DNA from: Fidelibacterota bacterium
GTDB taxonomy: Bacteria; Fidelibacterota; Fidelibacteria; Fidelibacterales; Fidelibacteraceae
DNA length: 64,000 bases
Direction: 5' to 3'
Assembly (NCBI GenBank): GCA_028699915.1
Contig: JAQVTR010000003.1
Location: 1-64,000, forward strand
How positions within the stretch are numbered: the first letter of the stretch is position 1; every line of letters starts with the position of its first letter. Positions 35,691 to 45,707 of the stretch are shown piece by piece. The notes beneath the pieces are model-generated. The model saw nothing but the letters and a program-made list of their open reading frames with translations, was not told where the DNA came from and ran no database searches. The position numbers and the translations under genes are program-made.

Positions 35691-36287
35691 ATGAAACGTT
35701 TTTTGTTGCTCTTTCTTTTGCTGACGGGACTGGCCGCAGCTGCGCCTTCCGATCTTGAAACGGCGCATCAAATGTCCGACGCTGTTTTCCGGGGGTGGAC
35801 CTACGGCTCTTACAGCAGTGCAAAAAAACAGCTGGATTGCAGCACCTTTATTTCTGCAGTCATGGATACGCTGCTCAGCCGGAGAGGGATTCACTATACT
35901 GCGGAAATGCGCCGGGATGTGCTGATCAATCACCCCGATTTCGGGCGAAACCTGATAAAGGAAGGTCCCGATCCTGCCGATCCGCGCTATGCAGGTATGG
36001 TCCATATGATGGAGAAATACGGAGTAGGAATACGCATTCGCGATCTGTCGCAGGTACAGCCCGGAGATTTTATTCAATACTGGGTGCGGCGGAACAACGG
36101 CACCTGGTTCGGACACGCTTCGCTGATTGAAAGCCTGAGCCGCGATGCCGCTGACGGCCGTTACAAGGCGCGTATTTACGGTTCCCATAAATCCATGAAC
36201 GGTATTGCGGTCTCGAATTTTGAACTGATGCTCGAGGGCAAGGACCGTTATGTCTATATCGGCAGATTGCAGGATAAGGGAAATTAG
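35691..36287 (+). CDS. Secreted NlpC/CHAP-like cysteine peptidase or amidase
   Basis: 198 residues. Signal peptide (MKRFLLLFLLLTGLAAAAPS). Catalytic Cys in KQLDCSTFISAVMD, then QVQPGDFIQYW and a His in WFGHASLIE: the Cys...His order and the P-G-D-x-I motif of papain-like NlpC/P60 or CHAP peptidoglycan hydrolases. The ATG at 35691 follows GGAG. It is the second gene after DUF456 and ends before a strong bidirectional terminator. Confidence 0.75.
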   Translation: MKRFLLLFLLLTGLAAAAPSDLETAHQMSDAVFRGWTYGSYSSAKKQLDCSTFISAVMDTLLSRRGIHYTAEMRRDVLINHPDFGRNLIKEGPDPADPRYAGMVHMMEKYGVGIRIRDLSQVQPGDFIQYWVRRNNGTWFGHASLIESLSRDAADGRYKARIYGSHKSMNGIAVSNFELMLEGKDRYVYIGRLQDKGN

Positions 36288-36318
36288 CCCGACAGCAGGG
36301 ACGGGAGAGGAAAGAAAC

Positions 36319-36347
36319 AAAAAAGGCGGCTAAAAGCCGCCTTTTTT
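36319..36347. terminator. Bidirectional intrinsic terminator
   Basis: GGCGGC / GCCGCC stem (36325-36330, 36336-36341) flanked by A-run and T-run, lying between two convergent genes ending at 36287 and 36375. Confidence 0.9.
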
Positions 36348-36374
36348 GTTTAGAGCGAAAGGAAGAAGAAATAA

Positions 36375-37319
36375 TTAACGTAAGGGGAGGAACCAGGAGG
36401 CCATTTCAACGGGGGCGTCTTCTTCAATGAATGTGGCGGTTGTCAGCATCTGAACGCGCAGGCGGCTCTGACCGCGGCCTTTCAATACGCTTCCGCTGAA
36501 AATTCTGTCATCCGCAGTAAAATCCAGGCCAAGTCCGTCATCTGCCAGCGCAAAATGGCGACCGCTTGAACCCAGAACGTTGACATCATCATTGCCGGAA
36601 ATCGTAACGAATACGTTCGTCGACAATGTTCCCGGCCGTCCTCGGAAAGCACCCTGCCAGGTGTATCCGCGGGACACCGTATACAGTTTCTCCGGATCGT
36701 CAAACAGGATCTCCTCGGAGTCTTCATCGGAAACGACAAGGACCTGTTCAATTTCATTCATGATGCCTTCGGTAGCACCGGCCTCCAGGCTCTTGGCAGT
36801 CAGACGCCAGCCGCTGGTATCGGTTGCAGTGTTCGCGGCGCTGTCGGAAGAACTGTCGGCATTGTTGAAATGCGCATACTGCCAGTAAGCGGTCGTGCTG
36901 TAAACATAATCCTTTTCCCAGACCACCGGCGTATCGGTAACTGTGGTGTCGTTGTGATGAATGTACAAAGTGCCGTATAAGGTTTTATTGACCGTTACCA
37001 GAGCGGTATCGTCGGTGGTATAGCTGATGCTGTGAGAAACATCCACACTGTCAACTTCATGTTTAAGGAGCAGGTTGATGCGCTTGCGGTTCTGCTGCGG
37101 ATTCGGACCCGGAGCGAATTTTGAAAATGTGGCGGGAACACTGATCTCGATCGCTTCTTCAATGGCTGTGTCGCTGTCGTATTCCGCCAGAAGTTCGCTT
37201 TCAACCAGGGTTGCAAGCGTGACGTTTTCATCATTGTCATCATCCCAAAACCCGCCGAAGTTGCATCCGCTCAGCATAAGCAGAACGACAAGCATTGAGG
37301 TAAACAGGATCTTTTTCAT
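36375..37319 (-). CDS. Hypothetical lipoprotein
   Basis: 314 residues with lipobox LMLSGC. An acidic, Asp/Asn-rich linker (WDDDNDENV) follows. The body is beta-rich, with many Thr and Val (for example TVNKTLYGTLYIHHNDTTVT); a segment YTWQGAFRGRPGTLSTNVFV and a possible Asp-rich loop LADDGLGLDFTADDRIFSG resemble the short repeats seen in surface proteins. No family is recognised. It is monocistronic between two terminators and is preceded by AGGAAAA at its start. Confidence 0.7.
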   Translation of the reverse strand: MKKILFTSMLVVLLMLSGCNFGGFWDDDNDENVTLATLVESELLAEYDSDTAIEEAIEISVPATFSKFAPGPNPQQNRKRINLLLKHEVDSVDVSHSISYTTDDTALVTVNKTLYGTLYIHHNDTTVTDTPVVWEKDYVYSTTAYWQYAHFNNADSSSDSAANTATDTSGWRLTAKSLEAGATEGIMNEIEQVLVVSDEDSEEILFDDPEKLYTVSRGYTWQGAFRGRPGTLSTNVFVTISGNDDVNVLGSSGRHFALADDGLGLDFTADDRIFSGSVLKGRGQSRLRVQMLTTATFIEEDAPVEMASWFLPLR

Positions 37320-37434
37320 GGTTTTTTCCTTTCTTTTTTTGTCTTTTTCCCGGCAGGCATTCTGCCCTTCCGCATATAAGACACCACCGGGCGGGAAGAA
37401 AGTTAAGAAAAATCCGTGTTGAAATTACGGTTGC

Positions 37435-37475
37435 ATGAAAAAAGAGATTCTGTTTTTGGATAACAGAATCTCTTT
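37435..37475 (-). terminator. Intrinsic terminator of hflKC
   Basis: A 12-base perfect stem AAAGAGATTCTG / CAGAATCTCTTT (37441-37452, 37464-37475) with an 11-base loop; on the minus strand it runs into TTTTTT. It lies 19 bases past the hflC stop. Confidence 0.9.
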
Positions 37476-37494
37476 TCTGCGATGTTTTGCTTTT

Positions 37495-38436
37495 TCAGGG
37501 AGTGACGGACTTAAGGTATTTGTAAAAGTCGCTTTCCGTTGAAAGGATCACGGAAGTGTTGGAATCCAGAACGGATTGATAGGTCTCCATGGTTTTCATA
37601 AAGGTATAGAATTCCCGGGATTCCGGACTGCGATTAAAGGCATTGCTATAGATCGCCGCCGCTTCGGCATCCGCTTTACCCATGATCTCGTTGGCGGTAC
37701 GAAGCGCTTCGGACTGAATGCGCTTCAGTTCGCGTTCCTTTTCTCCGCTGATGCGCGAAGCTTCACCCTGACCTTCGGAACGGTACTGGTCCGCAATGCG
37801 CTTGCGTTCCGTGATCATCCGTTCAAAAACAGTGGTTTGGACTTCTTTTACATAATTGATGCGCTTGATACGGAAATCCAGGATACTGATTCCAAGGTCC
37901 GCCGTACGGGCGGTTGCGGCTTTCAGGATCTCGCTTCCGATAAGACTGCGGCCGTAGAGTATGGTTTCCAGACTGTCGGTGTCCAGGTCCAGAACGGGAT
38001 CACGCTGAGGCTCACGGTTCGTAGTGCGCACATGTTCGATCAGATTATGCCGCGCAAAAGCGGTACGCGTCTCTCCGTCGATAATATCATCAATGCGCGA
38101 CAAGGCGCCACGTTCGTCATACAGCCGCATATAGAACAGCAGGGGATCCACAATTTGCCAGCGGGCATAGGTGTCAACCCAAATGTAACGTTTGTCCTTG
38201 GTCGTTACCTGATTGCTCTCTCCGCGCCATTCCAGAAAACGCTTGTCAAAGGTGTGCAGAACATCAAGGAAGGGGATCTTTACATGCAGTCCCGGTTCGA
38301 TCAGCGTTCGTATCGGTTTCCCAAAGCGGGTAATGATGGCCTGCTGCGTTTCGTCCAGAATGAACAAGCCCGTACTTGCAAGGATCACACAAAGCAGAAC
38401 GGCAAGAGCGAACCATAATATTTTTAAATTTTTCAT
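37495..38436 (-). CDS. hflC: Membrane protease modulator HflC
   Basis: 313 residues. N-terminal membrane anchor (ILWFALAVLLCVILASTGLF), then a SPFH/band-7 domain (ETQQAIITRFGKPIRTLIEPGLHVKIPF, conserved arginines and glycines), a coiled coil rich in E/R/A (about residues 205-265) and the short C-terminal region. With HflK it forms a large periplasmic cage around the FtsH protease. The ATG at 38436 is preceded by GGAG; it lies ten bases downstream of hflK. Confidence 0.93.
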   Translation of the reverse strand: MKNLKILWFALAVLLCVILASTGLFILDETQQAIITRFGKPIRTLIEPGLHVKIPFLDVLHTFDKRFLEWRGESNQVTTKDKRYIWVDTYARWQIVDPLLFYMRLYDERGALSRIDDIIDGETRTAFARHNLIEHVRTTNREPQRDPVLDLDTDSLETILYGRSLIGSEILKAATARTADLGISILDFRIKRINYVKEVQTTVFERMITERKRIADQYRSEGQGEASRISGEKERELKRIQSEALRTANEIMGKADAEAAAIYSNAFNRSPESREFYTFMKTMETYQSVLDSNTSVILSTESDFYKYLKSVTP

Positions 38437-38446
38437 GTCAGGCTCC

Positions 38447-39400
38447 TTATTCATCCAGGTTTAACAGCGGCAGAATGCCGCCGGTCGCTTCGTCAATAAC
38501 GCGCTTTTTCTCCAGCTGCGGAAGTACCTGGCTCATGGTTTCTAGATAAATGCGCTGCCGGGTGATCTCGGGAGCCTTTAAATACTCCTCGAAAACTGAA
38601 TTGAAACGGGCTACATTACCTTTGGCTCCGTTGATGCGGACCGAAGCGTATCCTTCCGCTTCCTGGATGGTCTGCAGGGCTTCGCCCCGGGCACGCGGGA
38701 TGACCCGGTTGTATTCTGAGCGGGCCTGATTGATGAGCTTTTCACGGTCCTGCTGGGCCTGGTTGACCTCGTTGAACGAGGCCTTGACCGCATCGGGCGG
38801 ATCTACGTTCTGAAGCACAATCTGTCGAATGCGAATACCGTTCTGGTATTCGTTGCAGAGATCCTGCAGCTTATCCTGAACGGTCTGGGTGATCTCTTGA
38901 CGACCAACGGTCAGGATCTCGTTCAGGGTTCGGTCGCCGGTAACCTCGCGCATGACCGCCTCGCTCATATCCCGCAAGGTTAACTGCGGGTTCCGGACCT
39001 TGAAAAGATAAAGATAGGGATTCTCGATGCGGTACTGGATAATCCATTCGAGGACCACCACATTGAGGTCGCCCGTCAGCATGACCGATTCGGATTCGTA
39101 GCTGCGGCCGCTGTACTGAGTCCCGACACCGGTTTTAACGGTCCGAAAACCAAATTCTTCCTTGAGCTGACGCTCGACGGCAACCTGGTATACCTTTTCG
39201 ATAAGCGGGATCTTGATGTGCAGTCCCGGATCCGTGGTCTTTGTATATTTCCCGAAACGCAGTACCACACCGACATTCTCCGCCTGGACTACATAAAAAC
39301 TGCTAAGCAGCAGGATCGCCGCCAGCAAGATCAGTACCCCGCGGATGATTTTTTTGGTGTTGAGGGCTACGCTGCGTTTGAATTCTTCTGCATATGCCAT
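38447..39400 (-). CDS. hflK: Membrane protease modulator HflK
   Basis: 317 residues. Cytoplasmic N-terminus, one helix (GVLILLAAILLLSSFYVVQ), SPFH domain with ENVGVVLRFGKYTKTTDPGLHIKIP, and a coiled-coil tail with ARSEYNRVIPRARGEALQTI, a motif typical of HflK. AGGAGGTTTT precedes the start. The operon order hflK-hflC is the usual one. It is divergent from the AddAB gene across a 90-base gap. Confidence 0.93.
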   Translation of the reverse strand: MAYAEEFKRSVALNTKKIIRGVLILLAAILLLSSFYVVQAENVGVVLRFGKYTKTTDPGLHIKIPLIEKVYQVAVERQLKEEFGFRTVKTGVGTQYSGRSYESESVMLTGDLNVVVLEWIIQYRIENPYLYLFKVRNPQLTLRDMSEAVMREVTGDRTLNEILTVGRQEITQTVQDKLQDLCNEYQNGIRIRQIVLQNVDPPDAVKASFNEVNQAQQDREKLINQARSEYNRVIPRARGEALQTIQEAEGYASVRINGAKGNVARFNSVFEEYLKAPEITRQRIYLETMSQVLPQLEKKRVIDEATGGILPLLNLDE

Positions 39401-39490
39401 AAAACCTCCTTTGATAGTTGACGTTTTTAATCTAAAAAAATATTTACCAATATGATATATATTTCTTAACTTATACTCTGGACGTTAATC

Positions 39491-42400
39491 ATGACCGATA
39501 AAAACCGGAATCACATGGAAAGAACACCCCTGGAACTCGCTCTGGATGTCAGCAGGTCCGTTTTTATACAAGCCTGCGCCGGCGCCGGAAAGACTTTTGC
39601 CCTTACAAAGCGCTACGCGGCTATTCTGGACAGCTTTGCCCGGGAAACGCTGGCCGGTGTAAAACCGGAACAAACCGACCATAAAAAGATCCTGGTCATA
39701 ACCTTTACCAAAAAAGCCGCGGGCGAAATGATCAAGCGCATCCAGAAGGATGTCAATATCCTGCTTTCGGGTGAAGAGATCCGCGAACTGAAGGGAACGG
39801 ACTTTTGCCCAACCCTAAGGAACAAGCGCGAGACAGCGGTCCGGAATTATGCAAAAAAACTCAAGGATACCTTTTCACAAAATTCCATTTCGACCATCGA
39901 CAGTTTTTGCGCGCGCATTCTAAGGGAATTTGCTCACAAAATGGATCTCGATCCGCAGTTCAACGTTCAGGAAGACGCGGAATCGCAAAAACTTCTGGAT
40001 GAAAGTCTTGAAAAATGGCTGAAAAAAAGGATAGCTGCCGATCCGCACTGTTTTGACATTCTGCTGGAAGAAATGGGTTTTTACCAAATCCGCAGCGCGC
40101 TAAGAAAAATGCATGCCGCCCGGGAGATCCTGGAAGATTATGTGCGGGGAATTGAACAGAAAAACGAGCAGGAGATCTGGCACGACTGGTTAAGCCGCTA
40201 TACGGCAAGGGGGGATATCGAAGGACTGATCCGGGCTTTTGAGCTCATGTGGCGGGAGCAAAAAGATAAATGCAAAGATGAAAATGACGTCTTATACCGC
40301 TTGCTCGGCGATATGGCCGACAAACTTGAAAACATCCGTTCACTTGAAGATCCACTGGAATTCAGAGCCGCATTCCTAAGCGAGGTGGTCAACCGGAACG
40401 GGGGTTTTATAAAAAGCGATAAAACTTATAAAGCAAAGGCACCCGGAAATAAAGACAAATGGGAAAACGGCAAGGATTTTGCCGAGGAATGGTTTGAACT
40501 TCTAAGGAATTTTGAAGTTGAAGATATTCTGCAGACACCCGGAACGGCAGATAAAAAGATCATTCCGCTGCTAAAGCAGCTGATCGCCCATTACCGGGAT
40601 TTCAATGCCTTTTATTCGGAGATCAAAAAACAAAAAAATGTAATGGACTTTTCAGATGTCATTATCCGCACGCAGGAACTGCTGCAAAAGCATAAGGATG
40701 TCCGCGATCAGATCGGGAGGCGCTACAGCCATATCATGCTTGACGAATTCCAGGATACAAATCCCTTGCGCTGGGATATTGTTCGCATGATCTTCCGGGC
40801 TTCCGGAAATGCAAAACTGTTTATCGTCGGGGACCGCAAACAGTCCATCTTCCGTTTTGCCAATGCCGACGTGACGGTCATGAATAATGCCGAAACGCTT
40901 GTCAGGGACTTGCAGGGAGATGTTCTTGAGTTTAACGACAATTACCGCTCCAGCGCAAATTTTGTCGCTGAGGGCATTAATGCCTATTTTAGCAAGATCC
41001 TCGGGAACCGGGAAGAACACCGGGAAGCCTACGAAGCATTTTTTGAACCTACCAATCCCGTTTCCGGTAAAGAGCCCATACCGGATGCGATCGAGGCACA
41101 CTGGCTGGAAAGCGGAGATGCCGACAGCGATGAATACCTGCCTGCACAACATGCCGCCATGCAGGTTCGGACACTCCTGAAAAAATATGAAAATTCATCC
41201 ATTGATCCGAAAGACGGAACAGCGCTGATTGCGGTGATCCTGCGCCGCTTTACAAATATTAACGAGTATCTTAATGCGTTCAGAAAATGGGGTATTCCTA
41301 TCGACATCATGGGCGGGAAAGGGTTTTTCGACAGTCCCGCCGTGCGCGATGTGTTCCATTTTCTGTCCGTTATGGATAATCCGCATGATGATCATGCACT
41401 GGCAGGCTTGCTGCGTTCGCCTTTTCTTGCCTTGTCGGATGCGGAAATTCACTCCCTGAGCAAAAGGGATAAAGGCGTATCGCTGTATAATGCCCTTCAG
41501 GCGCAGCCCGGCCTGGCGCAGACCAGCCGGCTGCTTGCCGCATGGATTCGGGATGCAGGCATTAAACCCCTCGATGAACTGATTACCGGGATCCTTGATC
41601 AGAATGACCGGGAACTGGGATATGTGAGTGAACTGATGCCACAACAACAGCTCGCCAACCTGGATAAGGCGGTCAATATTATCCGCGGCTTGCAGCGAAA
41701 AGGCGGTTCTTTGCGCAGTATCCGGGAGTTCTTTCGATATCAGGTCAAGGGCCTGTCCGACGAAAGCCAAGCCTTGTATCCGGCAACGGCTAAGGTCCAT
41801 ATCCTGACCGTTCATAAGGCCAAGGGACTGCAGTATCCTATTGTGGTCCTTCCCGAAATGAATCACAGCGGGACTGCGATCAGCACAAATATTCGCCTGG
41901 GGCGCAGCGGCGAACACCACGAGATCGCCCTTTCGCTCCAAGATGAGAAGAAGCCCGGCATTTTGCTGCGGCTGAAGGGGATCGCGAATCTTGAAGAAGA
42001 GGCTGAAGATAAACGGGTCTTCTATGTCGCGCTGACGCGCGCAGTGTACAAAGTGTTGTTTCTTGGTGAGCAAAGAGATAAAACATACAAAAACACATGG
42101 TGGAGCAAATATGTTCTGGAAACCCGGGATCTGGACATAAAAGATCCGGAAAACTGGCCGGTCGATTATATCCGCAAACACTGTATTGATGAAATTGCCG
42201 CTGAAGCGGAGAAAAAATCAATCGGTTGCGGGGACTGGATCCCCGCGCCGCAATACGCAACAGCGGGACGCTACCTCTACCGTTCGCCGCATGATCTGAT
42301 GGGAGACACGGCGCTTGTCTTTTCCGGGGAGAAAGAAGGTTACGGCGCAGCGAAAGGGTCCCTGTATCATTACTGCATTGAAAAAGGCATCTATGAAATT

Positions 42401-45352
42401 TCCGGTACCCCGGAAACGGTCGAAACCTATATCCGCCATCAGTTCCCAGCCGCCGACAGAGAGGAACTCCTCTCTGCGCTCCGCGCCTTACTGGAGAAAA
42501 CCCGTTCGCATCCGGTATATCAGATCCTAAAAGATCCCGATATTGAACAATACCGCGAATTGCCGCTGCGCGGCTGGCTGAGAAAGAAGGCCGATACCAT
42601 CCAGGTCAGCGGTACGATTGATCTGCTTTACCGCACAGAGAGCCGCTGGATGCTGGTGGATTTTAAAACGGACAGTAGCAAAGATCGCCTGATGTCTTAT
42701 CAAAAGCAGATCCGGACCTATCTTTGGATGCTGAAGCAGGTCTACGGTATCTGCGCCTGCGGAAAACTGTATTTTGTTGCACTGAATGAAATGATCGATA
42801 TTGATTGGGATGAGCATTATTTTGATCGCCTTCCCGTGGGGCCCGGGTTCAGGCCGGGACTCCCGGATTCCGGGATGGAGATCAGCAGCCTGAAAGAAAA
42901 GATCGGAAAGGAGGCACAGCATCTGTTTTGTGTCTCGTCCTACCATGAAGAGCAAATCTACCTTGCGCTGGTAAAAGCCGGCTGCATGCGTCCGAATATC
43001 CGGATCACAACCCTGGGGAAATGGATTCGCTCCGGAAATATTCCGGGAACCCCGCATGAGCGTTTGCGCATGATGGTCCTGAAAAATAATGAAAATTTAA
43101 AGCCGGGCACGGCAGATTATCTGGCTGCGGCAATCCGGGATCACGAGCTTGGGAAAGGGGAAATACGCCCGGAATTCCGGGATGATTACCGCCGCATTGC
43201 AGCCGATCCCGCCTACCGTCCCGCTAGTGCGATATACGCTGCGGTTCCGCCCCTTCCGGTACAAGCGGTATTCATTGACCCTGCAGTGCCGGCAGCGCCG
43301 GATAAAGAGTTGATCGAAACCGTTAAAACGCGAACGGCGTATGTCGAGCTCTCGCTGAAACCCAAAGGAAAAACAGGCAGGCCCCGCCATATCAATGCCT
43401 TTTCACCGCGGGAAGAGGTTATCGCCGTAGCCGGCCATATCCGGGAACATTGTCGCGAAGAGGAAGATATTCTCATTGCGGTTTCAAGTATGGACAAGTA
43501 TGCCCCGCATCTGAAGCGCATATTTCCGCAATTCGGCTTGCAGTTGCGTTTTACCGAAGCGCTGCCTTTGTCGGAGCTCCCCTGCAACATTCTTTTGCTT
43601 GATTTTCTCAATGCCATCAGGATCCCGGATCCGCAATGGCAGGATCTTGCTGCGGTCTTGCTGCACCCGCTTTGCAGACCGGATGATACGCTTTACCGGT
43701 TTGATAAGAAAGTTCGCGCCAATCCGCAGGAATGTTATGAACTGCCGGAAAAGGCAAAGGAATTCATCCGGAATTATACCGGGGCAGAAACATGGCAACT
43801 GCGAAAAAAAGTGCAGGAATTTATCAGCGATCTGGATATTCCGGAGCTCTCCCTCCATAAAAAGATCTGTAAAAAATTTCTGGAACTGCTGGATACGGTC
43901 ATTGAAGATCTGGATGCCGTTTTTCATGATACCGGCTTTGCATTGCTATGCCGGGAAATGGCAGTCAGGATAAAAAACACTACGGTTCCAAGACAGGAAC
44001 AATGGAACGGGATCCCGGTCGTAGGATTCCTGGACAGCCTCGGATCCGTTCCGGGAAAGCTCTACGTTATGGGCATGAACGAAGGCGACATTCCGCGTGC
44101 GGAGAACGAGAATCCCTGCCTGAACCTGAAAGGATCCTTCTCGCTGGATCTGAACCATCATTTTATGGAATACTGGCTGTCTCTGGGAAAGCGCGTAATT
44201 TTCTCCTCGGCCCGGCATTCCGAGGACGGCAGCGATCAGAACCTTTCCACTTTTCTGGAGGAGGTAGAGACCCTGCCGTTGAATCTGGAATACCCCGTGC
44301 GAAGAGACATCCTGCTTGCCTATGAGGATTGCATTCTTCGCGGTACGGATCACACCCTTGTCCGGCGGCATAATGAAATTGTCAGCGGGGAGCGCGGTGT
44401 TTTCTCCGGCCAGACAAATGAGCATAAAAATGCGTTCCGTTTGTCCGTTACACAGGTGGATGCCCTGCTTGCCTGTCCCCAGCGTTTTTACTATGACAAC
44501 ATCCTTTGCTGTTCGCCGGCGGATACCGAAGAACACGTCTTTCAGAAAAAGCTGCGGGGAACCGTTATTCATAAAGTACTTGAGCGTTTCGGAAGCCGGG
44601 GAGGATTTGAACGCGAAGCGCGGGAGAGCTTTGAACTCCTGCAAAACAGCATCGAAAGCACCTTTGCGGAAATGAAGATCGATATCACGGATCCTTATCA
44701 GCGGGATCTGTATCGGGACTACCTCCGTGATCTGAATCCGGATTCCGGATCCAACGCCCTTGCTCTCGCAATCCGGAATCACCGGCAATCCTTTGACGCT
44801 TACCGCATTACGGAAACGGAAAAACGGTTCCGGGATTTTACTCGCAATTACGGCGGTGTCAGGGTCCTTCTGAGCGGGGTTATCGACGCGATCCTGACTC
44901 ACCGGGAAAGCAGGGATATGGTCGTCAGCGACTACAAGACCATGAAAGTAAAACTGAATCTGCTGAACGCCTGCATGCTTTCCCAGCTTTACTTCTATCT
45001 GCAGAAATGCAGAGAAGATTTTCCCGCTCACACAATTAGAGCCGCATACGAGATCGTTGGGAAAGCGGAATTCGCAAAGATCCATCAGTTCAGCGCCGAA
45101 AACGGCCGTTTTGAACAGATCGTTCCCCGAAATGCCAAGGGCTTCGGCCTTGAGGAATTTGAAGCGTATTTGGAGGATCTTTTCTTACAAATCGGCGAAG
45201 GAAAATATTATATTACCGAAAGGGCTTTCAAAGATGCCTGTGAATACTGTCCGCATGAAGGGCTCTGCCGGAAAACCACCCGCACAAGAACGGGACAGAC
45301 CGGACTTCCGTGCAGAGGAAGGGGCGGGGAAGGAGATGAAGAGGATGAATGA
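39491..45352 (+). CDS. addAB: Single-chain AddA-AddB helicase-nuclease
   Basis: 1953 residues in one uninterrupted frame. N-terminal half, AddA: Walker A ACAGAGKT (28-35), Walker B MLDEFQDTNP (Asp 418, Glu 419), motif V HKAKGLQYP (about 775), motif VI YVALTRA (845), then a RecB-type nuclease with LVDFKTDS (Asp 1057, Lys 1059). From about 1130 a second region follows that lacks a Walker A and looks like a worn-down AddB helicase (GFLDSLGSVPGKLYVMGMNEG), ending in a second nuclease with SDYKTM (Asp 1814, Lys 1816). The four Fe-S cysteines of AddB are present: Cys 1662 (ACPQRF) and C-x2-C-x5-C at 1917, 1920, 1926. It would process double-strand breaks for recombination. AddA and AddB are normally separate proteins. 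Confidence 0.88.
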   Translation: MTDKNRNHMERTPLELALDVSRSVFIQACAGAGKTFALTKRYAAILDSFARETLAGVKPEQTDHKKILVITFTKKAAGEMIKRIQKDVNILLSGEEIRELKGTDFCPTLRNKRETAVRNYAKKLKDTFSQNSISTIDSFCARILREFAHKMDLDPQFNVQEDAESQKLLDESLEKWLKKRIAADPHCFDILLEEMGFYQIRSALRKMHAAREILEDYVRGIEQKNEQEIWHDWLSRYTARGDIEGLIRAFELMWREQKDKCKDENDVLYRLLGDMADKLENIRSLEDPLEFRAAFLSEVVNRNGGFIKSDKTYKAKAPGNKDKWENGKDFAEEWFELLRNFEVEDILQTPGTADKKIIPLLKQLIAHYRDFNAFYSEIKKQKNVMDFSDVIIRTQELLQKHKDVRDQIGRRYSHIMLDEFQDTNPLRWDIVRMIFRASGNAKLFIVGDRKQSIFRFANADVTVMNNAETLVRDLQGDVLEFNDNYRSSANFVAEGINAYFSKILGNREEHREAYEAFFEPTNPVSGKEPIPDAIEAHWLESGDADSDEYLPAQHAAMQVRTLLKKYENSSIDPKDGTALIAVILRRFTNINEYLNAFRKWGIPIDIMGGKGFFDSPAVRDVFHFLSVMDNPHDDHALAGLLRSPFLALSDAEIHSLSKRDKGVSLYNALQAQPGLAQTSRLLAAWIRDAGIKPLDELITGILDQNDRELGYVSELMPQQQLANLDKAVNIIRGLQRKGGSLRSIREFFRYQVKGLSDESQALYPATAKVHILTVHKAKGLQYPIVVLPEMNHSGTAISTNIRLGRSGEHHEIALSLQDEKKPGILLRLKGIANLEEEAEDKRVFYVALTRAVYKVLFLGEQRDKTYKNTWWSKYVLETRDLDIKDPENWPVDYIRKHCIDEIAAEAEKKSIGCGDWIPAPQYATAGRYLYRSPHDLMGDTALVFSGEKEGYGAAKGSLYHYCIEKGIYEISGTPETVETYIRHQFPAADREELLSALRALLEKTRSHPVYQILKDPDIEQYRELPLRGWLRKKADTIQVSGTIDLLYRTESRWMLVDFKTDSSKDRLMSYQKQIRTYLWMLKQVYGICACGKLYFVALNEMIDIDWDEHYFDRLPVGPGFRPGLPDSGMEISSLKEKIGKEAQHLFCVSSYHEEQIYLALVKAGCMRPNIRITTLGKWIRSGNIPGTPHERLRMMVLKNNENLKPGTADYLAAAIRDHELGKGEIRPEFRDDYRRIAADPAYRPASAIYAAVPPLPVQAVFIDPAVPAAPDKELIETVKTRTAYVELSLKPKGKTGRPRHINAFSPREEVIAVAGHIREHCREEEDILIAVSSMDKYAPHLKRIFPQFGLQLRFTEALPLSELPCNILLLDFLNAIRIPDPQWQDLAAVLLHPLCRPDDTLYRFDKKVRANPQECYELPEKAKEFIRNYTGAETWQLRKKVQEFISDLDIPELSLHKKICKKFLELLDTVIEDLDAVFHDTGFALLCREMAVRIKNTTVPRQEQWNGIPVVGFLDSLGSVPGKLYVMGMNEGDIPRAENENPCLNLKGSFSLDLNHHFMEYWLSLGKRVIFSSARHSEDGSDQNLSTFLEEVETLPLNLEYPVRRDILLAYEDCILRGTDHTLVRRHNEIVSGERGVFSGQTNEHKNAFRLSVTQVDALLACPQRFYYDNILCCSPADTEEHVFQKKLRGTVIHKVLERFGSRGGFEREARESFELLQNSIESTFAEMKIDITDPYQRDLYRDYLRDLNPDSGSNALALAIRNHRQSFDAYRITETEKRFRDFTRNYGGVRVLLSGVIDAILTHRESRDMVVSDYKTMKVKLNLLNACMLSQLYFYLQKCREDFPAHTIRAAYEIVGKAEFAKIHQFSAENGRFEQIVPRNAKGFGLEEFEAYLEDLFLQIGEGKYYITERAFKDACEYCPHEGLCRKTTRTRTGQTGLPCRGRGGEGDEEDE

Positions 45353-45704
45353 ATTTTTAAAGAGTGAAATTGAACGGGTGTTTAGCGTGGAAGAGCAAAA
45401 AGATCTGAGCAGGGAGGCAATCAAAAAGTGGCTGCGGAAAACCCGTGTTAAGCAGCTGCTTTTTATCTTTTTCGAAAGCGTGATCCTTCTGGGCTTCGGT
45501 ATCGGGAACCTGATGAAGCATCCGGTTCGCTCATTTTCCTTCGCATTGGGCGTCCTCTGCCTGATCGTCTGGCCTTTTCTGGCGATCAACATCCACCGCT
45601 ATCTGAAAAAGCTGGAGTATAAAGAAGAGGATCTGGACCAGATCCTGTCCGCACTGCATTCGCAGAACAATCCGGAAAACGCGGACAGGGACGAAGCCTC
45701 ATAA
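45345..45704 (+). CDS. Small two-helix membrane protein
   Basis: 119 residues: a charged N-terminal 40 residues (EIERVFSVEEQKDLSREAIK), two helices (LLFIFFESVILLGFGIGNLM and FALGVLCLIVWPFLAINI) and an acidic tail. The family is not recognised. The start at 45345 overlaps the AddAB stop and has AAGGAG nine bases upstream; 45336 is an alternative. It is translationally coupled to AddAB, though a functional link is not evident. Confidence 0.6.
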   Translation: MNEFLKSEIERVFSVEEQKDLSREAIKKWLRKTRVKQLLFIFFESVILLGFGIGNLMKHPVRSFSFALGVLCLIVWPFLAINIHRYLKKLEYKEEDLDQILSALHSQNNPENADRDEAS

Positions 45705-45707
45705 AGG

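Noticed and set aside
39491-45352. Two adjacent genes separated by a missed stop or frameshift
   Set aside because: The frame is open throughout, and no ribosome site or start was evident in the link near residue 1130. A sequence error cannot be excluded, but nothing in the sequence suggests one.
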